DNA of 58,494 bases, taken from assembly GCA_029260135.1 (NCBI GenBank), contig JAJDDV010000162.1, forward strand, positions 1-58,494, read 5' to 3'. Both the position numbers and the translations under genes were made by a program. Numbering within the stretch: position 1 is the stretch's first letter; the number at the start of each line of letters is the position of its first letter. The notes under the pieces were generated by a model. It searched no databases. It saw nothing but the letters and a program-made list of their open reading frames with translations, and was not told the DNA's origin. The DNA is from Phycisphaerae bacterium. Lineage in GTDB: Bacteria; Planctomycetota; Phycisphaerae; UBA1845. Shown here piece by piece: positions 18,203-27,477 of this stretch.

Positions 18203-18629
18203 CCCGGCAGATGAAGGCGTGCACTTGACGGTACGGCGAATACTCGGCGTGCTGTTGTTATCCGAACGGGGTGGATGCGTGGATCGGCGCCGCGCTTGGC
18301 GCAACAGTGCGCGTACGACCACAATACACGTCAGACTACGACGATTGGCGAGAATCGCGGAACGCGCTGAGCGACTGCGGACACACGCGCTAGGAGCCGA
18401 TCCGTCAGGTCAGCAACGATCCTAGCTGCGCGCCTCCAGACCTGGCGGGCGATCTGGTCCGGTCGTCGGTGAACGCGTTGGTCGTGCAGGTGGGCGTGGC
18501 GGTCGGTCCGACGTGTCACTGACGTTCAAAGGGCGCCGTCCTCCTTGGTGGCCGATCACATCCGCGTTTTCTTCGAATCAAAAGCACACTCCGCTGACGG
18601 TGCCGAACGGCGCGAGCATTCTCGATTGG
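18203..18629. other. Intergenic region, no convincing gene
   Basis: About 430 bases between the chemosensory operon and the control region of the MarR gene. Short frames only, none recognisable; no clear U-tract terminator was found. Confidence 0.4.
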
Positions 18630-18658
18630 CGTAACGTCTTACTGGGTAAGATGTTACG
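18630..18658. promoter_or_regulatory. Palindromic candidate MarR operator
   Basis: CGTAACGTCTTAC at 18630-18642 is followed by TGG and then GTAAGATGTTACG at 18646-18658. The arms are inverted repeats with one mismatch in 13. MarR dimers bind such palindromes, usually next to their own promoters. This one lies 92 nt upstream of the MarR start and about 27 nt upstream of the -35 element, so control of the MarR gene is inferred. Confidence 0.5.
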
Positions 18659-18684
18659 GTCCATGTTGTCGGTTGGTGTCGTGC

Positions 18685-18713
18685 TTGCGAGCCTCGTCTG
18701 CCGGCGATATACT
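18685..18713 (+). promoter_or_regulatory. Candidate sigma-70 type promoter for the MarR gene
   Basis: TTGCGA (18685-18690) and TATACT (18708-18713) are separated by 17 nt; they match the consensus at 4/6 and 5/6 positions. Transcription would start near 18720, leaving about 30 nt of leader before ATG 18751. Confidence 0.4.
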
Positions 18714-18750
18714 TCCGGCTCAATCTACTTGGAACGGGCTCGGTAGTCAT

Positions 18751-19350
18751 ATGGCAAACTCGCTGACGATAGAGGACGAGATTGTAGCGGCGTTGCGGAG
18801 GATCATTCGCGGGGTCGACTTGCACTCGCGTCATCTCGTGCACGAGGTCGGCTTGACCTGGCCGCAGCTTGCCACGCTGCGCGCCGCCGAGCGACTGGGG
18901 GACGGCTCGATTGGGGCGCTGGCGCGAGCGGTTCATCTAAGCCAGCCGACGTTGACCGGCATCGTTCAGCGTCTCGAGCGAGCCGGCTATGTGGAGCGCT
19001 CGCCGCACAAGTTGGATGGGCGCAGCGTGAACATAGCGATCACACCTGCAGGCCGGAATCTGCTGAGGGATGCGCCCTCACTCCTTCAGGACAGGTTCCA
19101 CGCGGAACTCGCCAAGCTCAAGGATTGGGAGCGCTTTCAAACGCTGGCATCGCTGCAGCGAATCGCGGAGATGATGGACGTCGAGTCGCTTGAGGCATCA
19201 CCGATTCTCGTGGCCGGTCCCATGGACCCACGCACCGCAGGAACACAAGCTGAGACCATATCGACTGAAGTAGCGGCGGAGGCATTGGCTCTACCGAGAG
19301 AGCAGAACCCGAAGAAGAAGAGGAAGACGAAGATTGAAACGGAACGCTGA
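18751..19350 (+). CDS. MarR family transcriptional regulator
   Basis: I chose ATG 18751 because the MarR fold begins right after it; the frame is open further upstream without protein-like sequence. The 199-aa product has the MarR winged helix at about 30-135: 'LTWPQLATLRAAERLGDGSIGALARAVHLSQPTLTGIVQRLERAGYVERSPH' in pieces, with the wing 'KLDGRSVNIAITPAG'. A C-terminal tail of about 55 residues, rich in Ala/Glu and ending in a Lys/Arg cluster, is longer than usual. It precedes the ergothioneine locus in the same direction with a 376-nt gap, so it may sense a thiol, redox or quaternary-amine signal for that locus. That link rests on position only. Confidence 0.88.
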   Translation: MANSLTIEDEIVAALRRIIRGVDLHSRHLVHEVGLTWPQLATLRAAERLGDGSIGALARAVHLSQPTLTGIVQRLERAGYVERSPHKLDGRSVNIAITPAGRNLLRDAPSLLQDRFHAELAKLKDWERFQTLASLQRIAEMMDVESLEASPILVAGPMDPRTAGTQAETISTEVAAEALALPREQNPKKKRKTKIETER

Positions 19351-19726
19351 GTTCACCATGGTTACAGGCATCCGGACGTCCACGAACGCCTCTCCGCCAA
19401 CCTCCGGCGCGGTCTGCAGTGTCGTTCGACCTGATTTCGACACTTCGGTAGGTTCCCTGTCGAGTGGAGGCTGTTCGGGATGCTCCAGCGACGTCAGCGC
19501 CTTTCCGGATGATGGCGCGACGCAACGGCGACGATGTGATCGCTATCGCCTGCGATGGGCCTCGAATCGCCGTGCGATCCACTGCGGAGCGATGGTCGGA
19601 AACAAGCGACGCGACGATCCGGAGAACATACTCCGTCAGCGATGACCAGATGGTCTGAGGCAGAATCGCACCGGCAGCCGTGTTGTTGTTGGGCTGACTC
19701 TTGCTGCGACAGACCGGGAGAAGACA
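19351..19726. other. Gap between the MarR gene and the ergothioneine locus
   Basis: About 375 bases without a recognisable gene. It ends in GGGAG at 19716-19720, the ribosome binding site of the next gene. I found no second copy of the 18630 palindrome here. Confidence 0.4.
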
Positions 19727-22700
19727 ATGACCGAGGTTCTTCAAAAGCAGCCAAGCGCCTCGCGTTCCGAAGCGGCGAGAGACAGAGTGGATTGGAAGCG
19801 AGGAATCTGTGGTATTTGTCCAGCCGGTTGTTGGGTTGAGGTGGGGCTCAGAGGTGGCAAGCTCGTCGACATCCGCATGGACGAGAATCATCCGCTTGGA
19901 ATGATCTGCCGGCGCGGTGAGCATGCAGGGGAAATCGTGTACTCGGAGCACCGGCTCTCGTACCCTTTGAGACGGGTCGGTGCCAAAGGAACGCAGAGGT
20001 TCGAACGAATCTCCTGGGATGAAGCGTACGATGAAATCGTCGAGAGTCTGAATCGGATCAAGACAGAATCGGGTCCGGAGGCCGTGGCGATCTATACAGG
20101 CCGCGGTTCATTCGAGCTTTCGCTCTGTGATCTGTTTCAGCCGAAAGGCGTCGCCGTCAGCTCGGCATCGAGCGTGCTCTTCCCATTCGGGTCACCCAAT
20201 ACGATGGGCGGCGGTGCACTCTGTTACGTGTCTTTCGCGATGATCGCGCCGCACGTCACGATGGGCCGCATGCTCGTCAACATGTTTGCGGACATGGAGA
20301 ACGCCGAGTTGCTGGTTGTCTGGGGTACGAATCCGGCCACGGATTCGCCGCCACTGGACATGCATCGACTCGAAGCGGCCGCACGTCGCGGCGCGGACGT
20401 TGTCACCATTGACCCACGCCGTACGGAGACCACGACGCGCTGTTCTGCACAGTGGGTCCCGATCCGACCCGGCACGGACGGTGCGCTGGCGCTGAGCATG
20501 ATCAGTGTGATGATCGACGAGGATCTTTACGACGAAGACTTCGCTGAAAGATGGTGTCACGGATTCGAAGAGCTGAAATCGTATGTGCAACACTTCCCGC
20601 CGGATCTCGTGGCGGACATCACAGGCGTGTCGGCCGATACGATTCGACAACTCGCGCGGCGAATCTGCAACGCCAACGGCGCCTGCCCGGTTATGTACTC
20701 GGGGCTGGAATACTCCAACAGTGGCGTCCAGGCGATTCGTGCGGTGCTGACGCTGTTCGCCTTGGCAGGCCATCTGGATGTGCCCGGCGGGATCGGCCTG
20801 GCGATGCCGAACTCACACTTCCCCATCAACCGTTCCTGCAACCAACCGAACGTCAATCTTGACCGCGCCGTCTCCGTCCAGGACTTCCCGGTCTATACGC
20901 ACTACCGGCATGAACCACACGCCAGCCGACTCGTTTCATCGGTACTCCAGGGCGATCCCTACGCGATTCGCGGGTTGATCATCCACGGCTCCTCCATTCT
21001 GACTTCCTGGCCGCAGACAACGGTCTACCGCGAAGTGCTCGAGAAACTCGATTATGTCGTTTCCATCGATCGCACGCTGACTGCGGATTCCGTCTACGCG
21101 GACATCGTGCTGCCGGCCACAACGATGTTCGAAATCGATTCGTACATGACCTACGGTCCCGTGTTCCGGCTGCGCGAGAAGCTCATCGAACCGGTGGGCG
21201 AGGCGAGAAACGACTACCTGATCATGGCCGAGCTGGCCGAGCGACTGGGCTACGGACACCTCTATCCGCAGACCGAGGAGGAGATGCTCCGTTTCGTTCT
21301 CGAAGGATCCGAGTTCACGCTCGAAGACGTCAGGGAAGCCGGCGGGTGGGTCAAGATTCCGACACCCATGATGGAGTACAAGAAGTGGGAAAAAGGAACA
21401 CTTCGTCCAGATGGAAAGCCGGGCTTCGACACGCCGACCGGGAAATTCGAGATCTGGTCGACCGTTCTCGAAGAGTATGGTCACGAGCCGTTGCCGAAGT
21501 ATACGGAACCCAAGGAGGGCCCTCGCAGCGCGGCCCCGCTGTTTGAGCGCTTGCCGCTCGTTTTTAACTCCGGCGCGCGACCCCACACCGATTTCCATTC
21601 GCAGCACCATGGCATTCCAGGCTTGATGAAGGATCATCCGGAGCCCACGGTCGAAATCAACACGCACGACGCAGCGGCACGCACCATCAGTGGCGGAGAT
21701 CTCGTCGAAGTGCACACGGCGCGCGGGACGGTCCCGTTCCGCGCGCGGGTGACCGACGACGTCGTCAAAGGGGCGATCGAGTGCAATCAGGGTGGCGGTA
21801 CGCCGGTCGGTCCCAAAGCCTGGAGGGAATGGAACGTCAATGAACTGACCGACGCCGAGAACTTCGACGAGATCTCGGGTTTTCCGGTTTTCAAGGCGTT
21901 GCTGTGCGATGTCGTCAAAGTTGAAAACGGAACGGAACGCTCCGCACGAGAGTCTTGCCGGGTAGGTGCCAGGCAAGAGCCTGCGCTGCTGCATTCGCAG
22001 TCTCCGCGAAGAACGCCGTCCAACCGCATCGATCTCGACAACGCGGCCACGACACGCGTTGCGGATGCGGTTCGTGAGGCCATGCTGCCATACCTGGAGT
22101 CGAACCACGGAAATCCATCGAGCATCCACCGTGTGGGGCGCAACGCGCGCGAAGCGACGGAGAACGCACGACGTCAAGTGGCAAAACTCATTAGCGCACG
22201 GCCGCGGAGAATCTTCTTCACCGGCAGCGGATCCGAGGCGAACAATTTGGCGATCAAGGGCGTCATGCTGCCGCACAACGGCCACACTCGTCACGTTGTC
22301 ACGTCTGCCATCGAACACCCATGCGTCCTCCAAACATGTGGTTTTCTGCAGAGGCTTGGCTGCCGCGTCACCCTCCTCGACGTGGACGAACAAGGTCTGC
22401 TCTCCCCGGATGCACTGCGGCGCGCCCTCACGGATGACACGGGTCTTGTATCGATCATGCTGGCCAACAACGAGGTGGGAACGATCCAGCCGATCAAGGA
22501 GCTGGCTGCCGTCGCACACGAACGTGGCGCGCTGTTTCACTGTGACGCGGTTCAGGCCGTCGGCAAGATCAATGTTGATGTTGGCGATCTCGGCATCGAC
22601 ATGCTGACCCTGTCCGGCCACAAATTCCACGGGCCCAAGGGCGTCGGTGCATTGTTCGTGAGGAAGGGAATTGCGCTCGAACCGCTGATCCACGGCGGCA

Positions 22701-23179
22701 AACAAGAGCGCGGGCTTCGGGCAGGTACGGAGAATGTCGCGGCGATCGTCGGACTGGGCGAGGCTGCCAAACTGGCGATTCACGGGCTGGGTGCCGCCGA
22801 GCAGACACGTGCGCTTCGCGATCGCTTGGAGGTCGGCATTCGCGAGCTGATCCCGGAAGTCCGATTGAATGGGCATCGCCATCGGCGTCTTCCCAACATC
22901 CTCAATTTGACGCTCCCCGGACTGCGTGGCGAATCCGTTGTCGTTGCGATGGACCTCCACGGTGTATCGCTCTCGGCCGGTTCGGCGTGCAAGTCGGGGT
23001 CACCGGAACCGACGCACGTGTTGATGGCGATGGGCAAGACGGAAGTGGAGGCGCATTGCTCCGTTCGTTTCTCGCTGTCCCACGGTATGGCCGAAGCAGA
23101 AATCGATGAAGCCGTCGCGGCGCTGAAGCACGTTCTGACGGAGATGGAGACGACCGTTCGGTTCCTTCCGTGCAAGTGA
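19727..23179 (+). CDS. Metallopterin-dependent ergothioneine synthase type fusion: molybdopterin oxidoreductase plus cysteine desulfurase
   Basis: This 1150-aa fusion has an N-terminal module (about 20-735) of the molybdopterin oxidoreductase superfamily. Its 4Fe-4S motif is C28-x2-C31-x3-C35-x25-C61 followed by Arg, with cofactor-binding segments such as 'LLVVWGTNPATDSPP', 'VVTIDPRRTETT' and 'DIVLPATTMFEID'. After a 30-residue linker comes a complete NifS/IscS-like cysteine desulfurase (about 765-1145). It has PLP Lys966 in 'LSGHKFHGPKG' and catalytic Cys1088 in 'SAGSACKSGSPEP'. This is the domain order described for the metallopterin-dependent ergothioneine synthase of Caldithrix abyssi, where the desulfurase supplies sulfur from cysteine and the metal site places it on the imidazole of trimethylhistidine. 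The egtD gene downstream supplies that substrate. Assignment by architecture and context; formate dehydrogenase-like activity is less likely. Confidence 0.88.
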   Translation: MTEVLQKQPSASRSEAARDRVDWKRGICGICPAGCWVEVGLRGGKLVDIRMDENHPLGMICRRGEHAGEIVYSEHRLSYPLRRVGAKGTQRFERISWDEAYDEIVESLNRIKTESGPEAVAIYTGRGSFELSLCDLFQPKGVAVSSASSVLFPFGSPNTMGGGALCYVSFAMIAPHVTMGRMLVNMFADMENAELLVVWGTNPATDSPPLDMHRLEAAARRGADVVTIDPRRTETTTRCSAQWVPIRPGTDGALALSMISVMIDEDLYDEDFAERWCHGFEELKSYVQHFPPDLVADITGVSADTIRQLARRICNANGACPVMYSGLEYSNSGVQAIRAVLTLFALAGHLDVPGGIGLAMPNSHFPINRSCNQPNVNLDRAVSVQDFPVYTHYRHEPHASRLVSSVLQGDPYAIRGLIIHGSSILTSWPQTTVYREVLEKLDYVVSIDRTLTADSVYADIVLPATTMFEIDSYMTYGPVFRLREKLIEPVGEARNDYLIMAELAERLGYGHLYPQTEEEMLRFVLEGSEFTLEDVREAGGWVKIPTPMMEYKKWEKGTLRPDGKPGFDTPTGKFEIWSTVLEEYGHEPLPKYTEPKEGPRSAAPLFERLPLVFNSGARPHTDFHSQHHGIPGLMKDHPEPTVEINTHDAAARTISGGDLVEVHTARGTVPFRARVTDDVVKGAIECNQGGGTPVGPKAWREWNVNELTDAENFDEISGFPVFKALLCDVVKVENGTERSARESCRVGARQEPALLHSQSPRRTPSNRIDLDNAATTRVADAVREAMLPYLESNHGNPSSIHRVGRNAREATENARRQVAKLISARPRRIFFTGSGSEANNLAIKGVMLPHNGHTRHVVTSAIEHPCVLQTCGFLQRLGCRVTLLDVDEQGLLSPDALRRALTDDTGLVSIMLANNEVGTIQPIKELAAVAHERGALFHCDAVQAVGKINVDVGDLGIDMLTLSGHKFHGPKGVGALFVRKGIALEPLIHGGKQERGLRAGTENVAAIVGLGEAAKLAIHGLGAAEQTRALRDRLEVGIRELIPEVRLNGHRHRRLPNILNLTLPGLRGESVVVAMDLHGVSLSAGSACKSGSPEPTHVLMAMGKTEVEAHCSVRFSLSHGMAEAEIDEAVAALKHVLTEMETTVRFLPCK

Positions 23180-23211
23180 TCGCGCGAAATCTCTCGGGAA
23201 AACCAGAGTTC

Positions 23212-23964
23212 ATGTTCGAACTGAGCGACATTTCAAAGCGCTTTGGAACGACGGAAGCGGCGCGCGCGATCGACCTCACCGTCGAACCAGGAAAGACCAC
23301 CGTGTTCATCGGCCCGAGCGGTTGTGGCAAGTCCACGCTCCTGCGGTTGATGATCGGGCTGATTCGCCCCGATACCGGGCGCGTTCGGTACCGCGGCGAG
23401 ACCTTGTCACCCCAGAACGCCATGCGGTTGCGACGCAAGATGGGCTACGTCATTCAGGATGGCGGGCTGTTTCCACATTTGACCGGTCGGGGCAACATCG
23501 CGTTGACCGCACGCTTTCTTGGGTGGAACGCTGAGCGAATCACCGCACGGATGGATGAGCTGGTTTCACTGACGCATTTTCCGACGGACGGGCTCGATCG
23601 CTATCCCGCACACCTCTCTGGCGGTCAGCGCCAACGCGTAAGCCTCATGCGGGCGCTGATGCTCGATCCAGACGTCCTGCTCATGGACGAGCCGCTGGGC
23701 TCGCTTGACCCCATGATTCGCAGCAAGCTCCAAGCCGAACTGCGCGCAATCTATCGGGCCCTCGGTAAGACCGTCGTCATGGTGACACACGATCTGGCCG
23801 AGGCCGGGTACTTCGGCGACACGATTGTCCTCATGCGTGAGGGGCGGATCGTTCAAGTCGGATCGTTCCGTGACCTGATCGATTCTCCGGCCGATGCCTT
23901 CGTCACGGATTTCGTTCATGCGCAGCGGAGCCCGCTGGAAGCAACCCAGGGGGTGACGCCATGA
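23212..23964 (+). CDS. ABC transporter ATP-binding protein, quaternary-amine/ergothioneine type (EgtV/ProV-like)
   Basis: This 250-aa ATPase has Walker A 'GPSGCGKST', Q-loop 'VIQDGGLFPHLT', signature 'LSGGQRQRVSLMRAL', Walker B 'DVLLMDEPLGSLD' and H-loop 'MVTHD'. It drives import by the permease encoded next; the genes overlap by 4 nt (ATGA). GTG 23170, which overlaps the end of the fusion gene, is an in-frame alternative start, but the ABC fold begins at ATG 23212 ('MFELSDISKRFG'). It belongs to the glycine-betaine/choline/ergothioneine (OpuA, OsmF, EgtU) branch by its partner. No regulatory CBS domains follow, unlike ProV. Confidence 0.85.
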   Translation: MFELSDISKRFGTTEAARAIDLTVEPGKTTVFIGPSGCGKSTLLRLMIGLIRPDTGRVRYRGETLSPQNAMRLRRKMGYVIQDGGLFPHLTGRGNIALTARFLGWNAERITARMDELVSLTHFPTDGLDRYPAHLSGGQRQRVSLMRALMLDPDVLLMDEPLGSLDPMIRSKLQAELRAIYRALGKTVVMVTHDLAEAGYFGDTIVLMREGRIVQVGSFRDLIDSPADAFVTDFVHAQRSPLEATQGVTP

Positions 23965-25478
23965 CCCGGCGGCGAGGCATCGCGCTGATGGTCTGTCTTG
24001 CACTTGCGCCACCAGGCCTTGCAGGGGAATCGGCTCCGGTTCGAATCGGCTCGAAAGCATTCACCGAATCCGTCATCCTGGCAGACATTGTTGCGCACTT
24101 GGCGAAGAACGATGGACTTGAAACTGAGCACGTCAAAGGGCTCGGTGGAACACGGCTGCTCTGGGAAGCGTTGCTCGCCGGGAAAATTGACATCTACCCC
24201 GAGTATACCGGCACCCTGAGCGAGGAGATCTTCGCCGGCCAGGGCATTCGCGGCGTGCCCGCACTCCGCGAGAAGCTCGCCGAGTTCAGCCTCACCATGA
24301 CCGATTCGCTCGGGTTCAACAATACCTATGTCATCGGGATGAAAGAGGAACTCGCAACCAAGCTCGGTATCCGGAGCATCAGCGATCTGGGCGAACATCC
24401 CGATTTGACCGTGCGCTTCAGCAACGAATTCATGAAACGTGCCGACGGTTGGGACGCGCTGGCACGCCGATATCGGTTGCCACATCGCGACGTGCGAGGG
24501 CTGGAGCACGCCCTGGCCTACGAGGCACTCGACAAGGGCGTGATCCAGGTCACTGATCTGTACGCGACCGATGCGAAGATTCGCAAACTGCAGCTGCGTC
24601 GGCTCGAGGACAACCTCATTCACTTTCCGAAATATCACGCAGTCTTTGTCTACCGGACGGACCTGGAGCAGCGGGCACCGGATTTTGCGGCCGCACTTCG
24701 CTCACTGGAGACCGCGATTGACGAGACGGCGATGACGAGCATGAACGCCCGCGTCGAGCTCGACGGACGGAGCGAAGAACATGTTGCCGCCGTGTTCCTC
24801 GACCGAGAACGCGGGATTCAGTCACGTGTTCGGGAGCGCAGCGTTACGGAGGAAATCGCGCGCTACACGCTCGAACACCTCCATATGGTGGTCGTATCCC
24901 TCGCGGGCGCCATGTTGGTGGGAATCCCTCTCGGCGTTCTCGCGGCCCGCAAACTTGGACTAGCGCAGCCCATTCTCGGTGCCGTCGGAATCATCCAGAC
25001 GATTCCGTCGATTGCGCTGCTCGTATTGCTTATTCGGCCGGTGGGTTATTTCTCTGATGAGCTCGGCTTTCCACAGGCGGTCGTGGCGCTCTTTCTCTAC
25101 TCTCTGTTGCCGATTGTACGCAACACGTACACCGGTTTGCGAGGGATTTCGCCGCAGCTGTACGAGTCTGCCGTCGCCCTCGGGCTTCCGCCCTCGGTTC
25201 GTCTTTGGCGTATCGAGTTGCCACTCGCATCGCGGATGATCTTGGCGGGCGTGAAGACGGCGGCAGTGATCAACGTCGGCTTTGCGACGCTCGGCGGGTT
25301 CATCGGTGCGGGTGGTTTTGGTGAGCCGATTTTTGCCGGCATCCGGCTCAACGACTACGGCGTGATTCTGCAGGGTGCGATTCCGGCCGCGGTGCTCGCT
25401 TTGCTCGTTCAAGGTTTGTTCGAGTTCGTCGATCGTATGGTTGTTCCCAAAGGACTGAGGATCGAACCGATCGAGTAA
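23961..25478 (+). CDS. Fused substrate-binding/permease protein of a quaternary-amine ABC importer (EgtU-like)
   Basis: In this 505-aa fusion, residues 1-22 form a signal peptide or first membrane anchor. Residues 25-290 are an OpuAC/ProX-type binding domain ('IGSKAFTESVILADI', 'WEALLAGKIDIYPEYTGTL', 'FSNEFMKR'). Residues 300-505 are the membrane permease with the EAA-type loop 'YESAVALGLP' and 'FIGAGGFGEPIFAGI'. The binding domain precedes the permease here, whereas in the EgtU of streptococci, as I recall it, the domain follows the permease. The likely cargo is ergothioneine or its precursor trimethylhistidine, because the gene lies between the ergothioneine synthase fusion and egtD; betaine or carnitine remain possible. 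Confidence 0.83.
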   Translation: MTRRRGIALMVCLALAPPGLAGESAPVRIGSKAFTESVILADIVAHLAKNDGLETEHVKGLGGTRLLWEALLAGKIDIYPEYTGTLSEEIFAGQGIRGVPALREKLAEFSLTMTDSLGFNNTYVIGMKEELATKLGIRSISDLGEHPDLTVRFSNEFMKRADGWDALARRYRLPHRDVRGLEHALAYEALDKGVIQVTDLYATDAKIRKLQLRRLEDNLIHFPKYHAVFVYRTDLEQRAPDFAAALRSLETAIDETAMTSMNARVELDGRSEEHVAAVFLDRERGIQSRVRERSVTEEIARYTLEHLHMVVVSLAGAMLVGIPLGVLAARKLGLAQPILGAVGIIQTIPSIALLVLLIRPVGYFSDELGFPQAVVALFLYSLLPIVRNTYTGLRGISPQLYESAVALGLPPSVRLWRIELPLASRMILAGVKTAAVINVGFATLGGFIGAGGFGEPIFAGIRLNDYGVILQGAIPAAVLALLVQGLFEFVDRMVVPKGLRIEPIE

Positions 25479-25513
25479 CTCGGTCGGTATTGAGATAGGC
25501 AGGTTGAAATCCG

Positions 25514-26488
25514 ATGAACCATAGGCGGACCAAAAAGGCGACGGTATACGACTTCCAGCCGACGACCGAAACCATGCGCGACGACGTATTGAGCGGTCTG
25601 GCGCGAGATCCTAAGATCCTGCCAAGTCAGTACCTCTATGATGAGCGTGGTGCGCGGCTCTTCGAAAGGATCTGCGAGACCGAAGAATACTACCCCACCC
25701 GTACGGAAATCGCGATTCTGCGGCAGAACATGGACGCCATCGTGAACCGCATCGGCCCCCGTGCTCTGGTCGTCGAGCCAGGGAGCGGAAGCGGTCTAAA
25801 GACACAGCTACTACTCGACAGCCTCAAAGACCCTGCCGGCTATGTACCGATCGATGTGGCGAAGCAGCAACTGACGGACTTTGCAGAGCAGATGGACCGC
25901 CGTTTTCCCGACCTCAACGTTTTGCCCGTTTGCGCCGACTTCACGAACGCGTACGAATTGCCTTCGTGCGGGAGCGAAGTCCGAAAGCGCGTGGCGTACT
26001 TCCCCGGATCCACCATTGGCAATTTCACGCCCGAGATTGCCGTGGAAATGCTCCGGCATATGGGAGAGCTTTGCGGCGAGGATGGCGGCGTACTGATCGG
26101 CGTCGATTTGAAGAAGGATCCACGGATCATCGAACCGGCGTACGATGACGCCGCGGGAGTGTCGCGCGAGTTCGCCTTGAACTATCTGGTGCGACTAAAC
26201 CGAGAACTGGACGCCGACTTCATTCTCGAGCAGTTCGGTTACGAGGCGCCGTACAACGAGGCCTGCGACCGAATTGAGATGGCGCTTGTCAGCCAGTGCC
26301 GGCAAGTGGCACACATCGAGGGCGTCAGCGTTACGTTCGATACGAACGAATGCATACGTACCGAGTACTCCTACAAATACAGCCCTGCAGAATTCGCAGC
26401 GCTGGCGGCGCAGGCGGGGCTGACCCTGATCGATGTCTGGACCGACCCGGACCGACTCTTCAGCGTTCAGTATCTTGTACCGCAATAA
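25514..26488 (+). CDS. egtD: L-histidine N-alpha-methyltransferase EgtD
   Basis: The enzyme (324 aa) trimethylates histidine to hercynine using three SAM. Visible landmarks are 'LPSQYLYDERGARLFERICETEEYYPTRTE' in pieces near the N-terminus, the SAM loop 'EPGSGSGLKT', 'FPGSTIGNF' with the substrate-binding Asn, 'GVDLKKDP', and near the C-terminus 'IRTEYSYKYS', where the Glu and Ser match residues that hold the imidazole in mycobacterial EgtD. Length agrees with the family (about 320). It lies 36 nt after the transporter gene. With the sulfur-inserting fusion upstream it completes a two-step route to ergothioneine that does not need oxygen. Confidence 0.93.
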   Translation: MNHRRTKKATVYDFQPTTETMRDDVLSGLARDPKILPSQYLYDERGARLFERICETEEYYPTRTEIAILRQNMDAIVNRIGPRALVVEPGSGSGLKTQLLLDSLKDPAGYVPIDVAKQQLTDFAEQMDRRFPDLNVLPVCADFTNAYELPSCGSEVRKRVAYFPGSTIGNFTPEIAVEMLRHMGELCGEDGGVLIGVDLKKDPRIIEPAYDDAAGVSREFALNYLVRLNRELDADFILEQFGYEAPYNEACDRIEMALVSQCRQVAHIEGVSVTFDTNECIRTEYSYKYSPAEFAALAAQAGLTLIDVWTDPDRLFSVQYLVPQ

Positions 26489-26640
26489 CGAGGGCACCGG
26501 TCCGGGGCGACACCCGACATGGGCTCGGCACGGAGGCGTGATGGCCTATGAGGTCGGTGACCGACTCCCCGCCCTGAGGCCCGCTCCGGGACGACATGGG
26601 CAATGCGCTGCCGCCGGGAAACGTGCGAATGGCCGATGCG

Positions 26641-27477
26641 TCAGCCGACCGCTCCGACAAACCCTGTCAGACTCCGAAGAAAGTCCTGTTGAACGTCTTC
26701 GAACTCGAGCGAATGCTTGGCTCTCGCGTACGTACTGATCTGAACCTGAGGCCAATCCAGCCCGTTGATGAAGTCGATCGTCTTTGCGCTATCGATGATC
26801 TGCTCGTTTCCGGCCACAAACAAGTGGATCGGTACCGCAGACGCGGACGAGAGCCCCGCAATCGTCTTGTCCATACGTCGCGACGCCAGATAAAACGCGG
26901 CGCTACACGCGCGAAGCGTCAGTGGATCGTCGCGGAAGAACGCCTGCCAGGTCGGATCCGACGTGAAGAGCGCCGGCTCATTCAACGGAATGGGGAACCG
27001 TCGTTGAGGTTCGTAGATCATCGCAATTCCGATCTCCTGTGCCGTTTCCTTCGACACCCCCACGAGCGGAAACAACCCCGGAGTCACCAGAGACAGGCTC
27101 TGAACGCCAGCAGGTTCCGTGACGTAGGCGGCGACGGCCAACTTTCCGCCCCAGCTCACGCCGACGACATGATACGCACGCAAGCCCGTCCGCTGCCGCA
27201 ATGCATCACGGCCGGCCAACGCGTCGCCGATCAATTGCTCAGCCGACTCAGCGTGGCCCCGGTCGGTGTCGCTACGGCCGCTTCCACGCCGGTCGACCTG
27301 CAAAACCGCAAAGCCGGCATCCACCAAGGCTCGTGCGGAAGCTTCGTACCACCCGCAGTGCGATTGGATGCCATGATGGTACAGAACCGCTCCGCGCGGC
27401 TTGGATACCGGCCAAAACCGTGCGAAGGTCGCATAGCCGTCCGGCAGCGTGATCGAGAAGTCGTCGAAATCAGACAT
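26641..27477 (-). CDS. Alpha/beta hydrolase (serine hydrolase, lysophospholipase-like)
   Basis: This 278-aa protein has an alpha/beta hydrolase fold: 'GAVLYHHGIQSHCGWYE' (oxyanion region), nucleophile Ser in 'GVSWGGK', an acid near 'VAGNEQIID' and His in 'RAKHSLEFE'. The pattern fits monoacylglycerol lipase or lysophospholipase-like enzymes; the true substrate is unknown. There is no signal peptide, so it should be cytoplasmic. It converges with egtD across about 150 nt and diverges from the next gene. Confidence 0.85.
   Translation of the reverse strand: MSDFDDFSITLPDGYATFARFWPVSKPRGAVLYHHGIQSHCGWYEASARALVDAGFAVLQVDRRGSGRSDTDRGHAESAEQLIGDALAGRDALRQRTGLRAYHVVGVSWGGKLAVAAYVTEPAGVQSLSLVTPGLFPLVGVSKETAQEIGIAMIYEPQRRFPIPLNEPALFTSDPTWQAFFRDDPLTLRACSAAFYLASRRMDKTIAGLSSASAVPIHLFVAGNEQIIDSAKTIDFINGLDWPQVQISTYARAKHSLEFEDVQQDFLRSLTGFVGAVG

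Noticed and set aside
20936-22960. A 674-codon open frame on the minus strand
   Set aside because: It lies wholly antisense to the ergothioneine synthase fusion, whose motifs are intact, and its residues are rich in Arg/His/Asp with no recognisable domain. It is a GC-driven shadow.
19727-23179. Formate dehydrogenase or nitrate/thiosulfate reductase
   Set aside because: No partner electron-transfer subunits are encoded nearby, and fusion to a cysteine desulfurase beside egtD points to sulfur insertion.
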